From Mytilus edulis (taxonomy: Eukaryota > Mollusca > Bivalvia > Mytilida > Mytilidae): 64,000 nucleotides of DNA. The stretch is from NCBI RefSeq assembly GCF_963676685.1, contig NC_092345.1, positions 80,293,592-80,357,591 of the forward strand, read 5' to 3'. The notes below the pieces were generated by a model. That model saw only the letters and a program-made list of their open reading frames with translations, was not told where the DNA came from and ran no database searches. Position numbers and translations under genes: made by a program. Of the stretch, positions 1-13,433 are shown one piece after another. How positions within the stretch are numbered: position 1 is the first letter of the stretch; every line of letters begins with the position of its first letter.

Positions 1-1136
1 CTGTTTTGTCAGGGGGCTTTTGTCCTAACCCCAATAAAGCCTTTTTCATAAAAATATAATGCCACTTTTACTAAAGAACTGATATTATTTGTTATAATGA
101 CATGCATTATCATAGTTTTGTGGAAGTGATATAATTGTATATGCATTTTTAAAGTCATCTATTAACCTTGTCTAAAAAGTGGTATTCCCAACTATATTCC
201 CCCACATACTATGTGGAAATAAGTGTATACATTTATTATATAATTCAGTTTGTTGACATGATGACTCAGACTATAGTGTTCAATAGTATTGATTGTAGTA
301 CATACCAGACTGATATGGATTTTTAACAAACTTCTAAAGCATGATTCATGCACAGTATACTGTACAGCTAGATTAGCTGACAATACCTCCCAATTACTCT
401 TGTCCTATGTAAGACTATTTATAAGTTTACTATCAGTTACTATTGTTCAATTTTGCACTTTAATTTATTGCACCAATTTTTTACAAATGAATGTTAGGGA
501 AAAGGGGGAATATCATTATTGATGAGTTTTTTGTAAAAAAAAAAGAAAGAAATTGTTTGGTGACAGATAGCAAAATTATAAATTTAAAAAAAAATCAAAC
601 GCTTAATATTTTAAAGAATGGAGTTGACAACGTTACCACAAAAAAATTTAATATAAAATAAAACTTTTAATTACCATATATGCACATGATTACCAAAAAT
701 ATTTGGTAATAATACACACAAATAAAGAGTAATCTGATGTTGAAGCATCAACATCATGACTTTATTATAGACTTCAAAGATAGATTTCTAAATCTTATAT
801 GCTTATTGGACCTGAATACGAAATCCTTGCCTTTGTATCACATTTGGTTTATGGGCGGTCATAAGACTATTGGATGAATTTTAATTTATTACAAGTTTGA
901 GCTAGAAACTTGTGCTGCTAAGAGTAATTCTGGTGCCATCTCTTTCATTGCTGTTTCTTCATCTTCAAGTCACAGCAAGGACTTCAATGTAGTGCAAAAA
1001 AAAACCTTCCATACTACAAGTTTAAGACAGCGCTTGCCCTTAGCACTGGTATGAGCAGAATTATTGGCATATAGACGATCCTGCCACAACTGTGTATTAA
1101 AGAACAAAGCCATTGAGTAATTATTATCAATACAAA
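1..1136. other. No gene recognised
   Basis: AT-rich sequence with poly-A and poly-T runs. Open frames on either strand are short, lack recognisable domains and are not flanked by a convincing set of splice signals. I see nothing to annotate here. Confidence 0.6.
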
Positions 1137-1344
1137 CAATCTTATGACTGCCTGGACAACATTCAATCTTATGACTGTTTCTACATCATACAATCTTATC
1201 TTATGACTGTTTTTATTTCATACAATCTTATGACTGTTTCTACTTCAAAGAATCTGAAGACTGTTTCTACATCATACAATCTTAGGACTGTCACTACTTC
1301 AAACAATCTTATGACTGTCTCTACATCATACAAACTTATAAAGG
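1137..1344. repeat. 27-bp minisatellite, about 8 degenerate units
   Basis: A unit close to CAATCTTATGACTGTTTCTA plus a short ACATCATA tail repeats about eight times with substitutions and one small insertion. Because 27 is a multiple of 3 the array stays open in one plus-strand frame, which explains the repetitive open frame here. It abuts the TIR element that starts at 1345. Confidence 0.8.
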
Positions 1345-1565
1345 GGGTCTCACTGGGGAATTCCGATCCCGGACCTCCGCTTACTGTTTTGTCAGATTCC
1401 TGTATCCTACTTACACTATTAACGTAAGCAATTCTCGTTTTTTGTCATGTCCCGGGTCCCGCTAGACCCCATTTCCTGTTTTCACGACACAATAATTTGA
1501 CTTTCACGTGTCACGCTTACAAAAAATCGGCAATCCTGCGTCAGGCTGAGACCCCAATGAGACCC
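1345..1565. mobile_element. Small TIR element (MITE-like), 221 bp
   Basis: The left end GGGTCTCACTGGGG (1345-1358) and the right end CCCCAATGAGACCC (1552-1565) are inverted repeats matching at 13 of 14 positions. The interior is clearly more GC-rich than its surroundings and has no coding potential. The size and ends fit a non-autonomous DNA element; the family is not identified and no target-site duplication is obvious. Confidence 0.5.
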
Positions 1566-3030
1566 ACAATAAAGTTCCTGTAATTTTTTGTAGAATCTGA
1601 TTCAGTTTGTAGAATCTAACTGTTGTGTCAGAACTATAGCTGTAAGGAAATGAATACCTATTAAAGATACAAATCAGTCACAACTTGAAAGGTCATTTTT
1701 GTCTAACGTTTCACTCACCAGCCAAGGATTTAATGAGAAGAAATAGCAGATAAAATTATCTTAAACCTGGCAAAGTAAAATTACATAATAGTCAAATCAT
1801 TATGCAATCAATGTAGGGTTACAAAGGGGATTTCCTGTTGAAAAATAGTTGAGTACAAATTTAAAAAGTGGGGAAAAAATGTGTTTTGTCAGTAGAAAAT
1901 TCAGGTTTTAGGTTAATTATTTTTGCTGCATTAGACTTTAGAATTTTGGCAGATAGAGAATCAAAGTATCGTCCCCATGATCATAGTGTCCTCCTATAAG
2001 TTGTGACAAATTACTTTCGCTGAAAGGGGATGTAATTATTTCTGACACATGTAAATTATATAATAGGCTGATTCTGTTCCAATTTATTTAACAACAGTGA
2101 ATATATATCTCTCATCTACAACCTGGCATGCGATTTTTATGAAAAAGATATTGCTCATATTACATCATTATATAATTCAAGATAATAAGGACTGCCATGA
2201 TTATTTTGTTTCATCAGAGAAATCTGAAGCTAGAAGGAAGTAGACTGCCAATCCCAATGTAACATAGAATCTATACATGTTGCATTGTAGCTAATTTGTA
2301 ACTCAAATCTTAAATCAAGTCTTTTTTAAATAAGGAAATTGCAAAATTAGCAAATTTAGACTTGTCACATCTGGAAAAATACTCTAAACTCCTATTTTGT
2401 TGTTGTTATTGCAATATCCTCAATAATATATAGACTACAGAGTATTTATAATTTGCTACAAATAAAACAAGCAAGGATTACAGCAAAAAAAACCCATGAA
2501 ATTCTTTCAAGTCCATTAAATCTTAGATGAACTACAGAAAATTCAATAGCTGTAAACCTTCAAGTTCATCACCATTTTACGTCATTAAAGTGTGGATATT
2601 GCATAAGACAAAAAATAATGTATAAATTCTCCTATTAAAAGGCCACATTACTGTTCACATAAAGCAAAAGTATTCCATTAGGATATTTTTCTCATCATTT
2701 TGCAATAAAGTTTCTTTTAGAAGACAAATTATTCATTTTCATATATGCAGCTTTTCAAGTGTAATCAAGGCCATAAAATTATTGTTTTGTCTGCAATGCC
2801 AGGATTTTGTTCTATATTAAATAAAAAACGTGGTACATTTTTTTCCCCTATTCAATCTTCTTTAATTTCCTTGCAAAAAATATAATTCCTGGCCCTGCAC
2901 TAAGCAGCCAATTTATATTATGATACTCCTGAATTGAATAATATCCTCAGACTGTCAGACATAAGACAAGGATCTGCCACTATGACTAGAGTTCAAATGA
3001 TGTGAATGTAATAAAAAGATGTGTGCCACA
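1566..3030. other. No gene recognised
   Basis: AT-rich, no open frame with recognisable features on either strand and no clear repeat structure. Confidence 0.6.
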
Positions 3031-4310
3031 TGTGGAGTAGGATCTACTTACCCTTCCTGATCACCAGAGATCACACTGATATTTAGTGGATTTGTGGAGT
3101 AGGATCTACTTACTTACCCTTCCTGAGCACCAGAGATCACACCTGATATTTAGTGGATTTGTGGAGTAGGATCTACTTACCTTTCCTGAGCACCAGAGAT
3201 CACACTTGATATTTAGTGGGTTTGTGAAGTAGGATCTACTTACCTTTCCTGAGCACCAGAGATCACACTTGATATTTAGTGGGTATGTTGAGTAGGATCT
3301 ACTTACATGTACCTTTCCTGAGCACCAGAGATCACACTGATATTTAGTGGATTTGTGGAGTAGGATCTACTTACCTTTCCTGAGCACCAGAGATCACACA
3401 GATATTTAGTGGGTTTGTGAAGTAGGATCTACTTACCTTTCCTGAGCACCAGAGATCACACTTGATATTTAATGGGTTTGTGGAGTAGGATCTACTTACC
3501 TTTCCTGAGCACCAGAGATCACACCTGGTATTTAATGGGTTTGTGGAGTAGGATCTACTTACCTTTCCTGAGCACCAGAGATCACACCTGATATTTAGTG
3601 GGTATGTGGAGTAGGATCTACTTACCCTTCCTCAGTACCAGAGATCACACTTGATATTTAGTGGGTTTGTGGAGTAGGATCTACTTACCTTTCCTGAGCA
3701 CCAGAGATCACACTTGATATTTAGTGGGTATGTGGAGTAGGATCTACTTACTCTTCCTGAGCACCAGAGATCACACCTGATATTTAGTGGGTTTGTGGAG
3801 TAGAATCTACTTACCCTTCCTGAGCACCAGAGATCACACCTGATATTTAGTGGGTTTGTGGAGTAGAATCTACTTACCCTTCCTGAGCACCAGAGATCAC
3901 ACCTGATATTTGGTGGGTATGTGGAGTAGGATCTACATTTTGTACTTACCTTTCCTGAGCACCAGAGATCACACCTGATATTTGGTGGGTATGTGGAGTA
4001 GGATCTACTTACCCTTCCTGAGCACAAGAGATCACACCTGATATTTAGTGGGTTTGTGGAGTAGGATCTACTTACCTTTTCTGAGCACCAGAGATCACAC
4101 CTGATATTTAGTGGGTATGTTGAGTAGGATCTACTTACCTTTCCTGAGCACCAGAGATCACACCTGATATTTAGTGGTTTTTTTTCGAGTAGGATCTACT
4201 TACCCTTCCTGAGCACCAGAGATCACACCTGATATTTGGTGGGTATGTTGAGTAGGATCTACTTACCCTTCCTGAGCACCAGGGATCACACCTGATATTT
4301 AGTGGGTTTG
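3031..4310. repeat. ~63-bp minisatellite, about 20 units
   Basis: Units of about 62-66 bp each contain GAGTAGGATCTACTTAC, then a segment ending GAGCACCAGAGATCACAC and GATATTTAGTGGGT. The array is flanked on the left by GTGCCACATGTGGAGTAGG and runs on the right into TTTGTGTTGCTCAGTTTTTAG. From memory these flanks and the unit resemble the 3' part of a dispersed Penelope-like mussel repeat, so the array looks like a local expansion of one segment of that element (inference). A 131-codon minus-strand open frame (3632-4027) is a by-product of the 63-bp period. Confidence 0.9.
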
Positions 4311-7300
4311 TGTTGCTCAGTTTTTAGTTTTCTATCTTGTGTTTTGTAAACTGTTGCTTATCTTTGGTGGTTTTTGTTTTTGACATGGCATTGTCAGTTT
4401 GACCTTGACTTAAGGGTTTGAATATCCCTTTAATATATTCTGCTTCTCTACTTTAACATGTGTCTTTGTTTCAGGAAAATATGTATTATCTTGTAAATTG
4501 CAAATAATATTTGTTGCTTATAGATACATGTAATAGAGTGACAGACAAAAACACTTAAAGTGGTCAAATATAATATTTTTTAATAGCCATATTTGAGAAA
4601 ATTACTACGGGTACAAATGTACTATAAAGGGTCATTTGCTGGTTTCTGTCATATCAACATTTTGCATACTGGTTTTGCTGATTGTATTTACTATTCATTA
4701 TTTTACAGACTATTTTTATTGTATGGCCAAAATACAAAAAAATTGTTAAGGCATAAGGAGTTATTAATGATGGTTTCAGTCATATTGATAAACCCTATTT
4801 CAGTCTTAAAATATTATCCGTAAACTGCACAATACAACCATTATATATTCAAGCTACTACAACCTGCAAACTATTTTCATGTCTTGTTTTTTACAATGAT
4901 TGAATATATGCTTGCCAAGAAATTATGTAACATAGCTAAAAAATGTGATTAGAAACAGTGATGAGTCTTTTGGTACAATAATTAGACATGATCAGGTGTT
5001 TTGTCAAAGAAAATTTCACATCTCAGACTAATTTGTCTTCTGGTAATAGTTTTCTGGTGACTTGATGGTATGATCAGGCTGGATTGCAGACTGACAGAGA
5101 AATCTATTACAAAGCAGCTAATGAGTTTCCAAAAACTACAGCTTATTGTTATAACGAGAATAATCAAAATGTCCTAAAATCATAGTACATTGTATCTTCA
5201 ACAATTTCAATTTGTCTACTTAGAAAAACAAATATACTTTTTGCAGATTAAGAAGTGAACAAAACAAAAATGAAAGATAAACACCATAAATTTTAATATT
5301 TGAAGAAGCACAAAGTTTTTTTTAACATGTATTTGCCTTTTCTGTTGGCAAGGAAAAAAAATGTATTTTTCTGCACTAGTACACATTTTAGTTTAGGGGA
5401 CAGCTGAAGGGGCTTCAGCTGGCCTTCCAGGTGCGAATTTTTTGCTGTGTTTAAATTCCATTTTTGACCTTGGGCTGATTTATGCTCTTTGGTTGGGCAG
5501 TTGCCACTTTGACACATTCCCTGTTTCCATTAAAATTTTATTCTACTTGACCCATATATTTCATTTCTTTGCACTGTGAATTTTTTATTAGCATGTGGCC
5601 TAAAAACATGCATGTGTATACAAATAATAGAATCTGAAGCAAGATGATGTACCGAATAATTTTGCTTTATTCATTTTCAAGACAAAACAGTCAACTCAAA
5701 CATGCCTGAACAAAAAATGGTGAACCAGACTTTCTCTTTTCAATAATTTTTGACAATTTTTAGGATTTTTTCAACAGCGAAAAAGGTTGCCGGGGCAGAG
5801 ATGCAAACTAATAATTTAAAATTATCAATCTTTTATCTTCCTGTTGATTTTTTTTGGTTGAATTTATGTTTTCATATCATGCATGTATGCACAAAAAAGA
5901 TCCACATGTATTTGCATATGTCTACCATAATTGATTGTGTTGTGAAAATGTTTAAGTTTGCAAAAATCTCTGCAATTAAAGCATGAAGCCCAAGATTTTG
6001 CATCTCATTCAATATATGCATAAAAAAGGGGTAAAATGTTCATTCAAGGGCAATTACTCTTGCATTTTGTAAGGGCTGGATTTAAGGTTTTAGAAAACAT
6101 TGACTCATTTGCTAGTATTAACATATTATTATTCCTAAAAAATCCACAAACATGGATACAACTTGTTTTTAATGACAATTACTCATATAGGCATTATTAA
6201 GGGTCATTTGACCTTTTCAGCCATCAGACTTATTTGTTAGAACTTGATTTGCTGATAATCATTCATGATGATATTTACTGCTTACATTTTTGCTCTATCT
6301 ATATGCATGACATGTATTATATTCTGATACAAATTTAAAATTTGATAAAAATCATCTGTCAAGGGCTACAAATTAAATGTATCTATAATCAAGATAACCA
6401 AAAACTGTGAAATTTGATAAAAACAGATATTTCAGACGAATTAACTTGGAAATGGAGTTAACTCTACCTGCTTTTGTTCAGCCAAAATTTGCAGTTTTAA
6501 TCCAATGTTCTATTTTATCAGCAGTATGTTGTTGTAGCACAGATAGCTATAGTTCTACTAGTCCTTATATTTATCCCATTCTCATTCCTCTTTTATGTGA
6601 TCTTATATTATGACTTGATGTTTACTTGACATGTGCAATATGTTTTCATTGAATTCTGTGAATGCCAATCAGATACATGTAACTATCCACCTGACCAAAG
6701 AACTAGGATATAAACAACTACATGTATACTTTTTGTATAGGAGACTATACAATAATCAACAATGACCAAAACCTATACTATATATATATATATAGAAAGC
6801 TATAAAAGATCCTGGTAAGGTGTAAATGTAAATGAATTCAAAAGAGAAAACTAAAAACCAACTAAGGCAGATTATAAGCATCCAACAACAACAAATAAGT
6901 TACAAATTTCTTACCAAAGACAGGTACAGAGAATGTAGCAGAATTAATTTTGCTTGTGGGCACTCAACCCTCTCCTAGGACAACATTAAGACATACATGT
7001 ACTGTAAAAATCTGACAAACAAGTTTAATATGGCTAGAAATATCATAGGATACTTTGGCAGGGTACATGTATCAGGTGTATAATTTATATAATAAACATG
7101 ACATGTACATTTTTATTTTGGTCCACATACTCTGAAGTTTTTGAATATTTCCTCAAATACAGTTCTAGCAAAATTGTTTAGGCACTTCATTTCCAACCAC
7201 TGAGACAGGTCTTGAAACAAATAGTTGTATTACTGGATACTTAAGCACACAATTATTCTTAATAATGCAAATGTGTCATTAAATCCATAATCACCCTTGA

Positions 7301-8683
7301 GCTTCAAGACCTTTATATTTGTTTCTTTTGACTACAGAATTTTTTCCAATCTTAAAAAAAAAAATTAAAAAAAAAATGTTCATTTTGTACAATAAATATA
7401 TCTCCATTTTGTTTTACCATGAAGGTCTACCATATTTACCTTGCTCAGTTATAGTTTCTGTTTCATTTACTGAATCCCATCTTGTAAAACATGATTGGTA
7501 ATCACTATGGCAACGGACTGTAGGAGACTTAACCAATGGTAGTTCTCTCTCATTGGGATGGCTTGAAATGCACACTCTGCCAGAACATTCTTCTAAAATT
7601 ATACATTGGAGAGGGGCTGATTTAAATAACTTATCAATTATTTAAAATTAGTTATATATGATTTCATGACTGATAATTCTGGTAAACTAAAATGATATGT
7701 CCCCTAACAAATTAATATCTTGTCATATGTGAGAATTTTGATTATAAATTAAACTGGTATATCTGATCATGAGATGATGATCAGAGGTAACAATTCACCT
7801 TAAAAAATAACCAAAAATTTGTCTGTATTCTGAGCTGTACTTGCTAATAGATTTTTTGAAAGAAAGTTAAGATAAGCTGATACCTAATACTAAATATGTA
7901 CATGTACACAAGTTAAACTTTTAAAGGTACACTTTATGTAGGTCAAATAGATTTTTTTGTCTAAATAATGATTATAAAATTGAGTGTCTGCTTGCAAGTA
8001 GAGATGATTTATGCATCTAAAATTTACCAAAGATATGGACTTTGATGAAAAGATTATCCAAAGAAAATAAAGCATAAAGAGTACCGGTAATTGGCCAAGC
8101 TGATCTTCTAATGTGTAATTTATTAAAAATTCATGATACTAAATTTATGATGATATTTTAGCTTTAAAAAAATAAAAAAATAAGTCAAAATTGTGTCTGC
8201 AGACTGTTGGAAGTCTGTTTCATACATAAATGTGGGATTTTCTCTCTGTGTTTAAGACCCATTGGTGGCCTGCTCTTTGGTCAGGTTGTTGTCTCCTTGA
8301 CATACCGGTATTCCCAATTTTACATGTATATATTACTGTAATTAATTTAACTTATTACTGTAATTAATTTAACTTTTCCTGACAAATGCATTTTCATGAA
8401 TGTAAAGATGATCCAACACCCTGTAGTTCACATGTATTAAACAAATGTTCACCAGATATTAATTTTGATCTCAACTTGAAAAGTGGTCAGTTATACATTA
8501 CAAGTTACATTGAATTTGAATTTAAAAAGCACAATATTGCAATGTATTGAGAACATTAATACGATATATATGTATATTCTTTACAAAACTGACTAACATT
8601 GGTAAATCAGATTTTTTAGTAAATTTTTTTATTAAAATGCCTTATCTTGATTATAACATCAGGACTATTTATGCTACATGTAG
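4311..8683. other. Gene-poor stretch with repeat fragments
   Basis: No coding region is supported. Fragments recognisable by comparison with other parts of this window are about 5400-5545 and 8215-8325, both resembling the body and tail of the SINE at 10958-11276 (tail similar to GACACATTCCCCATTTCC). About 6690-6970 resembles the long dispersed repeat seen at 40967-41410. A short (TA)n run lies near 6779-6793. The rest is AT-rich with nothing recognised. Confidence 0.5.
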
Positions 8684-9607
8684 GTGTATATGTAAGCCAA
8701 AAAAGTGTCCCATGAAATTGTGTCCTCTAGAACATTATTTCACAGTTCATCTGTGAAATTTTGTTCATGGGACAGAATATCACATTTTTTAACTATAAAA
8801 TCGTGTCCCCCTAAGTGAAAAATTGTCCCTAGTACTTGCACATAGTTTCATGGATGTTTTATAAAAATATGTCACAAAAGACAATATTTCATAGTGTAGC
8901 TATTTTTTTCTGTCCCTAAAGAAGGGAAATAATTTAGCAATCATTGAAATGTTTTAATCAATTAGTTAAATCATAATTGAAATTTAAATAAAGACAACAC
9001 AGATGTAAACAAAAATGGAAAGTGGTGAATATAAACAGCTATATGACTTTCTGTGTGATGATCAATACCCTCCAGAGTTTGAAAATAATGATAGAAGATC
9101 ATTTGGAAGGAAGGTAAAGCAGTTTCAAATTAAAAGCAATGAAATGTATTATATACATGTTGACAAAAAAACACAAGAGAAAACATTAAAACTTGTAATT
9201 CAAAGATGTTAAAACAGTTCATAGATTCCTGTTGTTTATTTAAAAACAAAAGTCAAATTAGTCTTATTATTTTTTGTTAAATATTTTTTTTGGTATTAGA
9301 CAATATAAAAAAGATGTGGTATGATTGCCAATGAAACAACTATCCACAAAAGACCAAAATGACACAAACATTTAAAACAACTATAGGTCAGGCAAGACTT
9401 TTATGCAATATGGACATGATTTCATTATGAAAAAATGTCCAACGAAGGTCACAATAGAATCTCTTGTTAAGGGACACTTTTACATAGAAGGGGACAATAT
9501 TTTATAATAAAATTATGTCCTGGACCAAATTTCATAGGTTATATCTGTGAAATTTTGTCCATGGGACATCATTTCTTGGGGGACACTATTTAATCCTACA
9601 TATACAC
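8684..9607. mobile_element. TIR-bounded element carrying an integrase-N-terminus-like ORF
   Basis: The left side reads GTGTATATGTA (8684) then TGTCCCATGAAATTGTGTCC (8706). The right side is its imperfect inverse: GGGGGACA ends at 9585 and TACATATACAC ends at 9607. Several subterminal copies of TGTCC or GGACA occur in both arms. Inside lie a 65-codon ORF (9015-9212) and, at about 9313-9390, a copy of a dispersed SINE-like repeat. TGT ends plus an ORF resembling the N-terminal region of gypsy-type integrases suggest an internally deleted Ginger-like DNA transposon. No clear target-site duplication is visible, so the class is inference. Confidence 0.4.
9015..9212 (+). CDS. 65-aa ORF resembling the N-terminus of gypsy/Ginger-type integrase
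   Basis: The frame starts at an ATG and ends at TAA. The protein reads YDFLCDDQYPP, then a basic RRSFGRKVKQFQI segment, then EMYYIHVDKK and KTLKLVIQ. This pattern (Tyr/Leu-rich start, a short acidic/Pro segment, Arg/Lys-rich helix, a yY strand, then LVI) is what I know from the region just before the H2C2 zinc site in gypsy integrases and in the GIN1/KRBA2-like relatives. The zinc site and the DDE catalytic core are absent, so it cannot be an active integrase. It is probably a remnant inside the TIR element at 8684-9607. A host micro-gene cannot be excluded. Confidence 0.4.
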   Translation: MESGEYKQLYDFLCDDQYPPEFENNDRRSFGRKVKQFQIKSNEMYYIHVDKKTQEKTLKLVIQRC

Positions 9608-9827
9608 GTTCTTAAACAAGATCTATAATTATAAATCATAAAAAAAATGTTGGCACAAGCAAGTCACAAAAAAGACTGTTAATACAAAATATTAAAATTA
9701 TGTATTTGAGCAAATCTCATATTTTATATTTATAGCAGAAAATATAGTTAAAATTATCTAAAATGGAACCACAGAGAACTATATCACCATAATCATGTGG
9801 AAACGAAAAATTAAGTAAATTTTCCAT

Positions 9828-10375
9828 AATTTGTAACAGGGCATAACTCTAGATCGGTAAAAGTGATGCTACCAAAATTCAAACTTGTTTGTATTCTGTG
9901 GTAATAAGCATTGTGTATAAGTTCCATAACATTTGGTTGAGGCAAACTTAAGTTAGAGAAAGGATACTAAAAATTCAGCATTTTTTTCATTTGTAAAGGG
10001 ACATAACTCTAGAATGATTAAAGTGATGCCACTAAAATTCAAACTTGATCTGTTTTGAGGTACATGTAATAAGCATTGTGAATAAGTTTCATAACATTAA
10101 TTTAGGCAAACTAATATACATGAACATGATGTAAGAGAAGGAAAAATTTCACCAATTTAAACATTTGTTTATGGGGCATGAAATTGAATGTGAAACGATA
10201 GAATCTTAAGTGACAAACTGACACCACCAAATTCAAACGTAATCTGTGTTTTGTGGTGTTTAGCATTATATAATTTTCAAAACATTTGGTTGAAGGTACA
10301 TGTAACTCCAGTTCGTGAATGGAAACCAATTTTGGAAGGTACAGACTGACAAGGGTAAAACTTTATGCCCCCTCG
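9828..10375. repeat. Degenerate triplicated ~160-bp repeat
   Basis: Three tandem, increasingly diverged segments begin near 9830, 9990 and 10160. Each has a cataactcta-like start (lost in the third), then AAAGTGATGC or its relic, AAAATTCAAACTTG, and later ATAAGCATTGTG and CATAACATTTGG. The block closes near 10375 with a GC-richer TATGCCCCCTCGGCTACGGC end. It looks like a degenerate dispersed element; no coding is seen. Confidence 0.55.
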
Positions 10376-10957
10376 GCTACGGCACTGGAAGGCGCATATA
10401 AATACCAAATATTTGAATAAGGCTATACATTTTTTGTACTGTACATGTAAATGTATATCTCCCTTGGTTATGTAATAACATCTATGTAGTCTTCATAATC
10501 TTATACATACACATGTACAATAACCATGCTAAGAACTAAATCTATTGGACTCTAACCTGAAGTGATGAGTAAAACAAATTAGGTTATAAGGTACTTGGAC
10601 ACAATAATTGACCTACATTGTACTGTCAATTGGATGACACACTACTTGCTGAGATTTACCCATGTTTACATTTGTACATCAATTTAGTTAAGCTACCCAA
10701 TATATTTTTCATATACAATGTACAAAATGTACATGTACCTGCTATCAATCATTATTGCATACAGTATGTAAATGTACATGTATATAAATTTTGTAATTTA
10801 GATTGCTGACAAATAAAAATACATTGTTAAAATAATTTTTTTTACATCTACAAAATCTTATAACACACGTCTTTCAAATTCTTATGTCTATCTCTAGATT
10901 TGCCTTACCTGACAAGGTTACATTGACTAAGATTTTGGAAGTTATTTTTTAATACAG

Positions 10958-11276
10958 TGGATGTGGTTGAGTGGTCTAGAGAGCTGGACATAAGACTAAG
11001 CAATTGGTGCTGTAGTGTGTCAAAGGTGTCAGCTCAAATCTTGTTGTCAGGTTGTGGGACAAAAATTTGTCAGCACAAAAATCTAATTCTAACTCTGTTG
11101 TACATGTTTGCTTTTCAGACTTATATAAATATATACTGAAGGACGCCTCCGGGTGCAGGAATTTTTCGCTACATTGAAGACCTGTTGGTGACCTTCTGCT
11201 GTTGTTTTTTTTTCTATGGTCGGGTTGTTGTCTCTTTGGCACATTCCCCATTTCCATTCTCAATTTTATGTACATG
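10958..11276 (+). mobile_element. tRNA-derived SINE with a shared body/tail
   Basis: The head carries an A-box-like GGTTGAGTGGTC and, about 60 bp on, a B-box-like GTCAGCTCAAATC, as in SINEs derived from a Ser/Leu-class tRNA. The body continues through GGGTGCAGGAATTTTTCGCT and GACCTGTTGGTGACCTTCTG to a tail GTTGTTGTCTCTTTGGCACA and CCCCATTTCC. The same tail recurs near 5500, 8300 and 42507, so this is a dispersed family. The tRNA origin is inferred from spacing and box-like sequences. Confidence 0.6.
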
Positions 11277-13433
11277 TATGTACAAAATGTACATATATAT
11301 ACATGTAATGTACAGATTAAAGTTTTGACTAAAATATTACATTTTAAAAATGATAACACAAGTGACAAAATATATGTTATAATTGGGATGTTAACCTAGC
11401 TGCCACATTCTTTATGTATATGTTCCAAGTAAGGATTGTTGTCCTTGGTTTCTGGATGCCATTTTTTTTTTTTTTTACATTTTAATTTTATATCATACAT
11501 GTAAATCATGTTGTTTCTTTCCCAATTTGTCATTCAAGTATTTTATATGGCTTACAATACAGTATAGGTTTTACTCATTGTTTGGTGTTGAAGGCCATGC
11601 AGTACCTACTGTACATGTACATATGTTATTGTAGTTGTCTCACTGGCAATCATGTCAATTTTCCTTATTTAAATTTTACATATACAATGTATATGTGAGA
11701 TTCCAATTTTATGTCAGGTTCATGCCTCTTTGTAAAGTTCTTAAAGAATCATAATAAAACGTTCTATTTAAATAAATAAAAAAATACACAGAACTACAGT
11801 CCTATCAATTTTATATATGTATCTCATTGCAGTGTAAAATGGATTGTATCCCAGGACCCACTTTACAATATTGAAATAATTTATTACTATAAAAAAAAGT
11901 AAATTTTCTTTTAATTAATTGGCAGTTTTATTGCTATAAATTTAATCTTTAACCAATCAATTTGGTCATTATCATGCAAAAAAGTAAATTGACATCATTA
12001 ATAATCCTCCTGTCTGACATGTCTAATACACTAAAAAAAATCTTACAAAAATGTCCAAATATGGCTGATAAATTAAACTCAGTGAACTATTCTTTTATCT
12101 ACACTTATCAATTTAAAAATAAAATAATAAAGAATGTTTTGTGTATTCTAAATACTGATCCTGGTCAAATAATTTTTCTGATCTAATGCAGGTCATTGAT
12201 TATTGGGTTAATATATGTAAAATGTAAAGTTGTTCCGAACTATCGTCTAGACAGGCGACAAACTGTGACCTTTCAATGTTTACCTGTCTGCTAATACACA
12301 AATAACAAATCACAGTATACTTTCAATTTATTTCTCTTTGTTTTGATAAAAGAATGAAACCTAGCATTCCCTATTCATATCATTCAGACAATTTATAATT
12401 GAGATCTGGTATTTCTAATGATTAAAATATTTAGCACAATTAAAAAAACTTGTTGCCATTGCACCGTCTGACTGATCTGCAGTGCATATCAATGGTTTCT
12501 GTTACAATTGCACTGTATAAAATCTTGTCAGTACCAACAAAATTTAATATTTACAGAAACTTACCACATAATGAAATCAATGTAATCACACACAGCTGAT
12601 AAACTTTCATTTTTCAAGTTCATTTCGCAGCATTTTCTCTCCACAGAAAACTAAACAACGTCGTGCCTCACTCTTGATCAGCGTTATGTAAACGCTTGTA
12701 AGCTGTGCACCTGTCAAATGTGTTTTTTTCACAGTTTTGTTAGGACCGCATCAATATGCAATTAAATTGCAACACTCACTGTCATCTCAGTGTCTCTTAT
12801 CCCTAAAACAGCACGATATCATTACGTGAGGCGCTTGCATAATTGTACAATGATATCTTAAGTAAAATGGACGATTCCATTGGCATTGATTTGATTGAAT
12901 TTGAAAGTGTGAGACCCATTGACTGCTTTTAGAAAAGGATGAGCGTCATTCCATTTTAATGCGGTAATTTTGTGATAACTTGCATTTCTATTCTTCAAAA
13001 TATAAGGGTACAATACTATTTAATACGGATAGTTATCTATGCCAATCCGTTCTGATTCAGTGTCTTCTACAGTTACCTCCCCTTCAACTTTAGCAGACGA
13101 AAATTTTCAGTATGAAAAGGGTAAAAAATGAAAATTGGCTACATAAGTAAATATATAATTTATTAATAGCTTTCATAAACAGAGTTTAAAATCATTACAA
13201 CACAAGTTTCTTGACTTCCCTTGATTCAATAAATTATGGCCATTGAAGTTGAAGTTGCCAAGTGCTTGTCGTAGATTTTCTGCTTTTTTTTTTTTAATTT
13301 TCTCTGAAAGTGAAAATATTTGTTTACACATACAACTTTTATATACATACATTTGTAAATAACAGACTATTTATACTTGTGCTTGCCATCAATGTCATTT
13401 ACCTGGTAAAGATATATTTCATGCCTAACTTTT
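11277..13433. other. No gene recognised
   Basis: AT-rich sequence with several TGTACATGTA motifs. 12.6-12.9 kb is somewhat more GC-rich and could hold a 5' exon or promoter of a neighbouring gene, but I cannot define an exon there. The missing first exon of the gene assembled from 14966 onward may lie here or further left. Confidence 0.4.

Noticed and set aside
3632..4027. 131-codon minus-strand frame with repeated CDLWCSG
   Set aside because: Product of a 63-bp repeat divisible by three; not a protein repeat family I recognise.
12600..12900. Possible promoter or first exon of the Ig-like gene
   Set aside because: Slightly higher GC but no signal-peptide frame ending in a phase-1 donor could be found.
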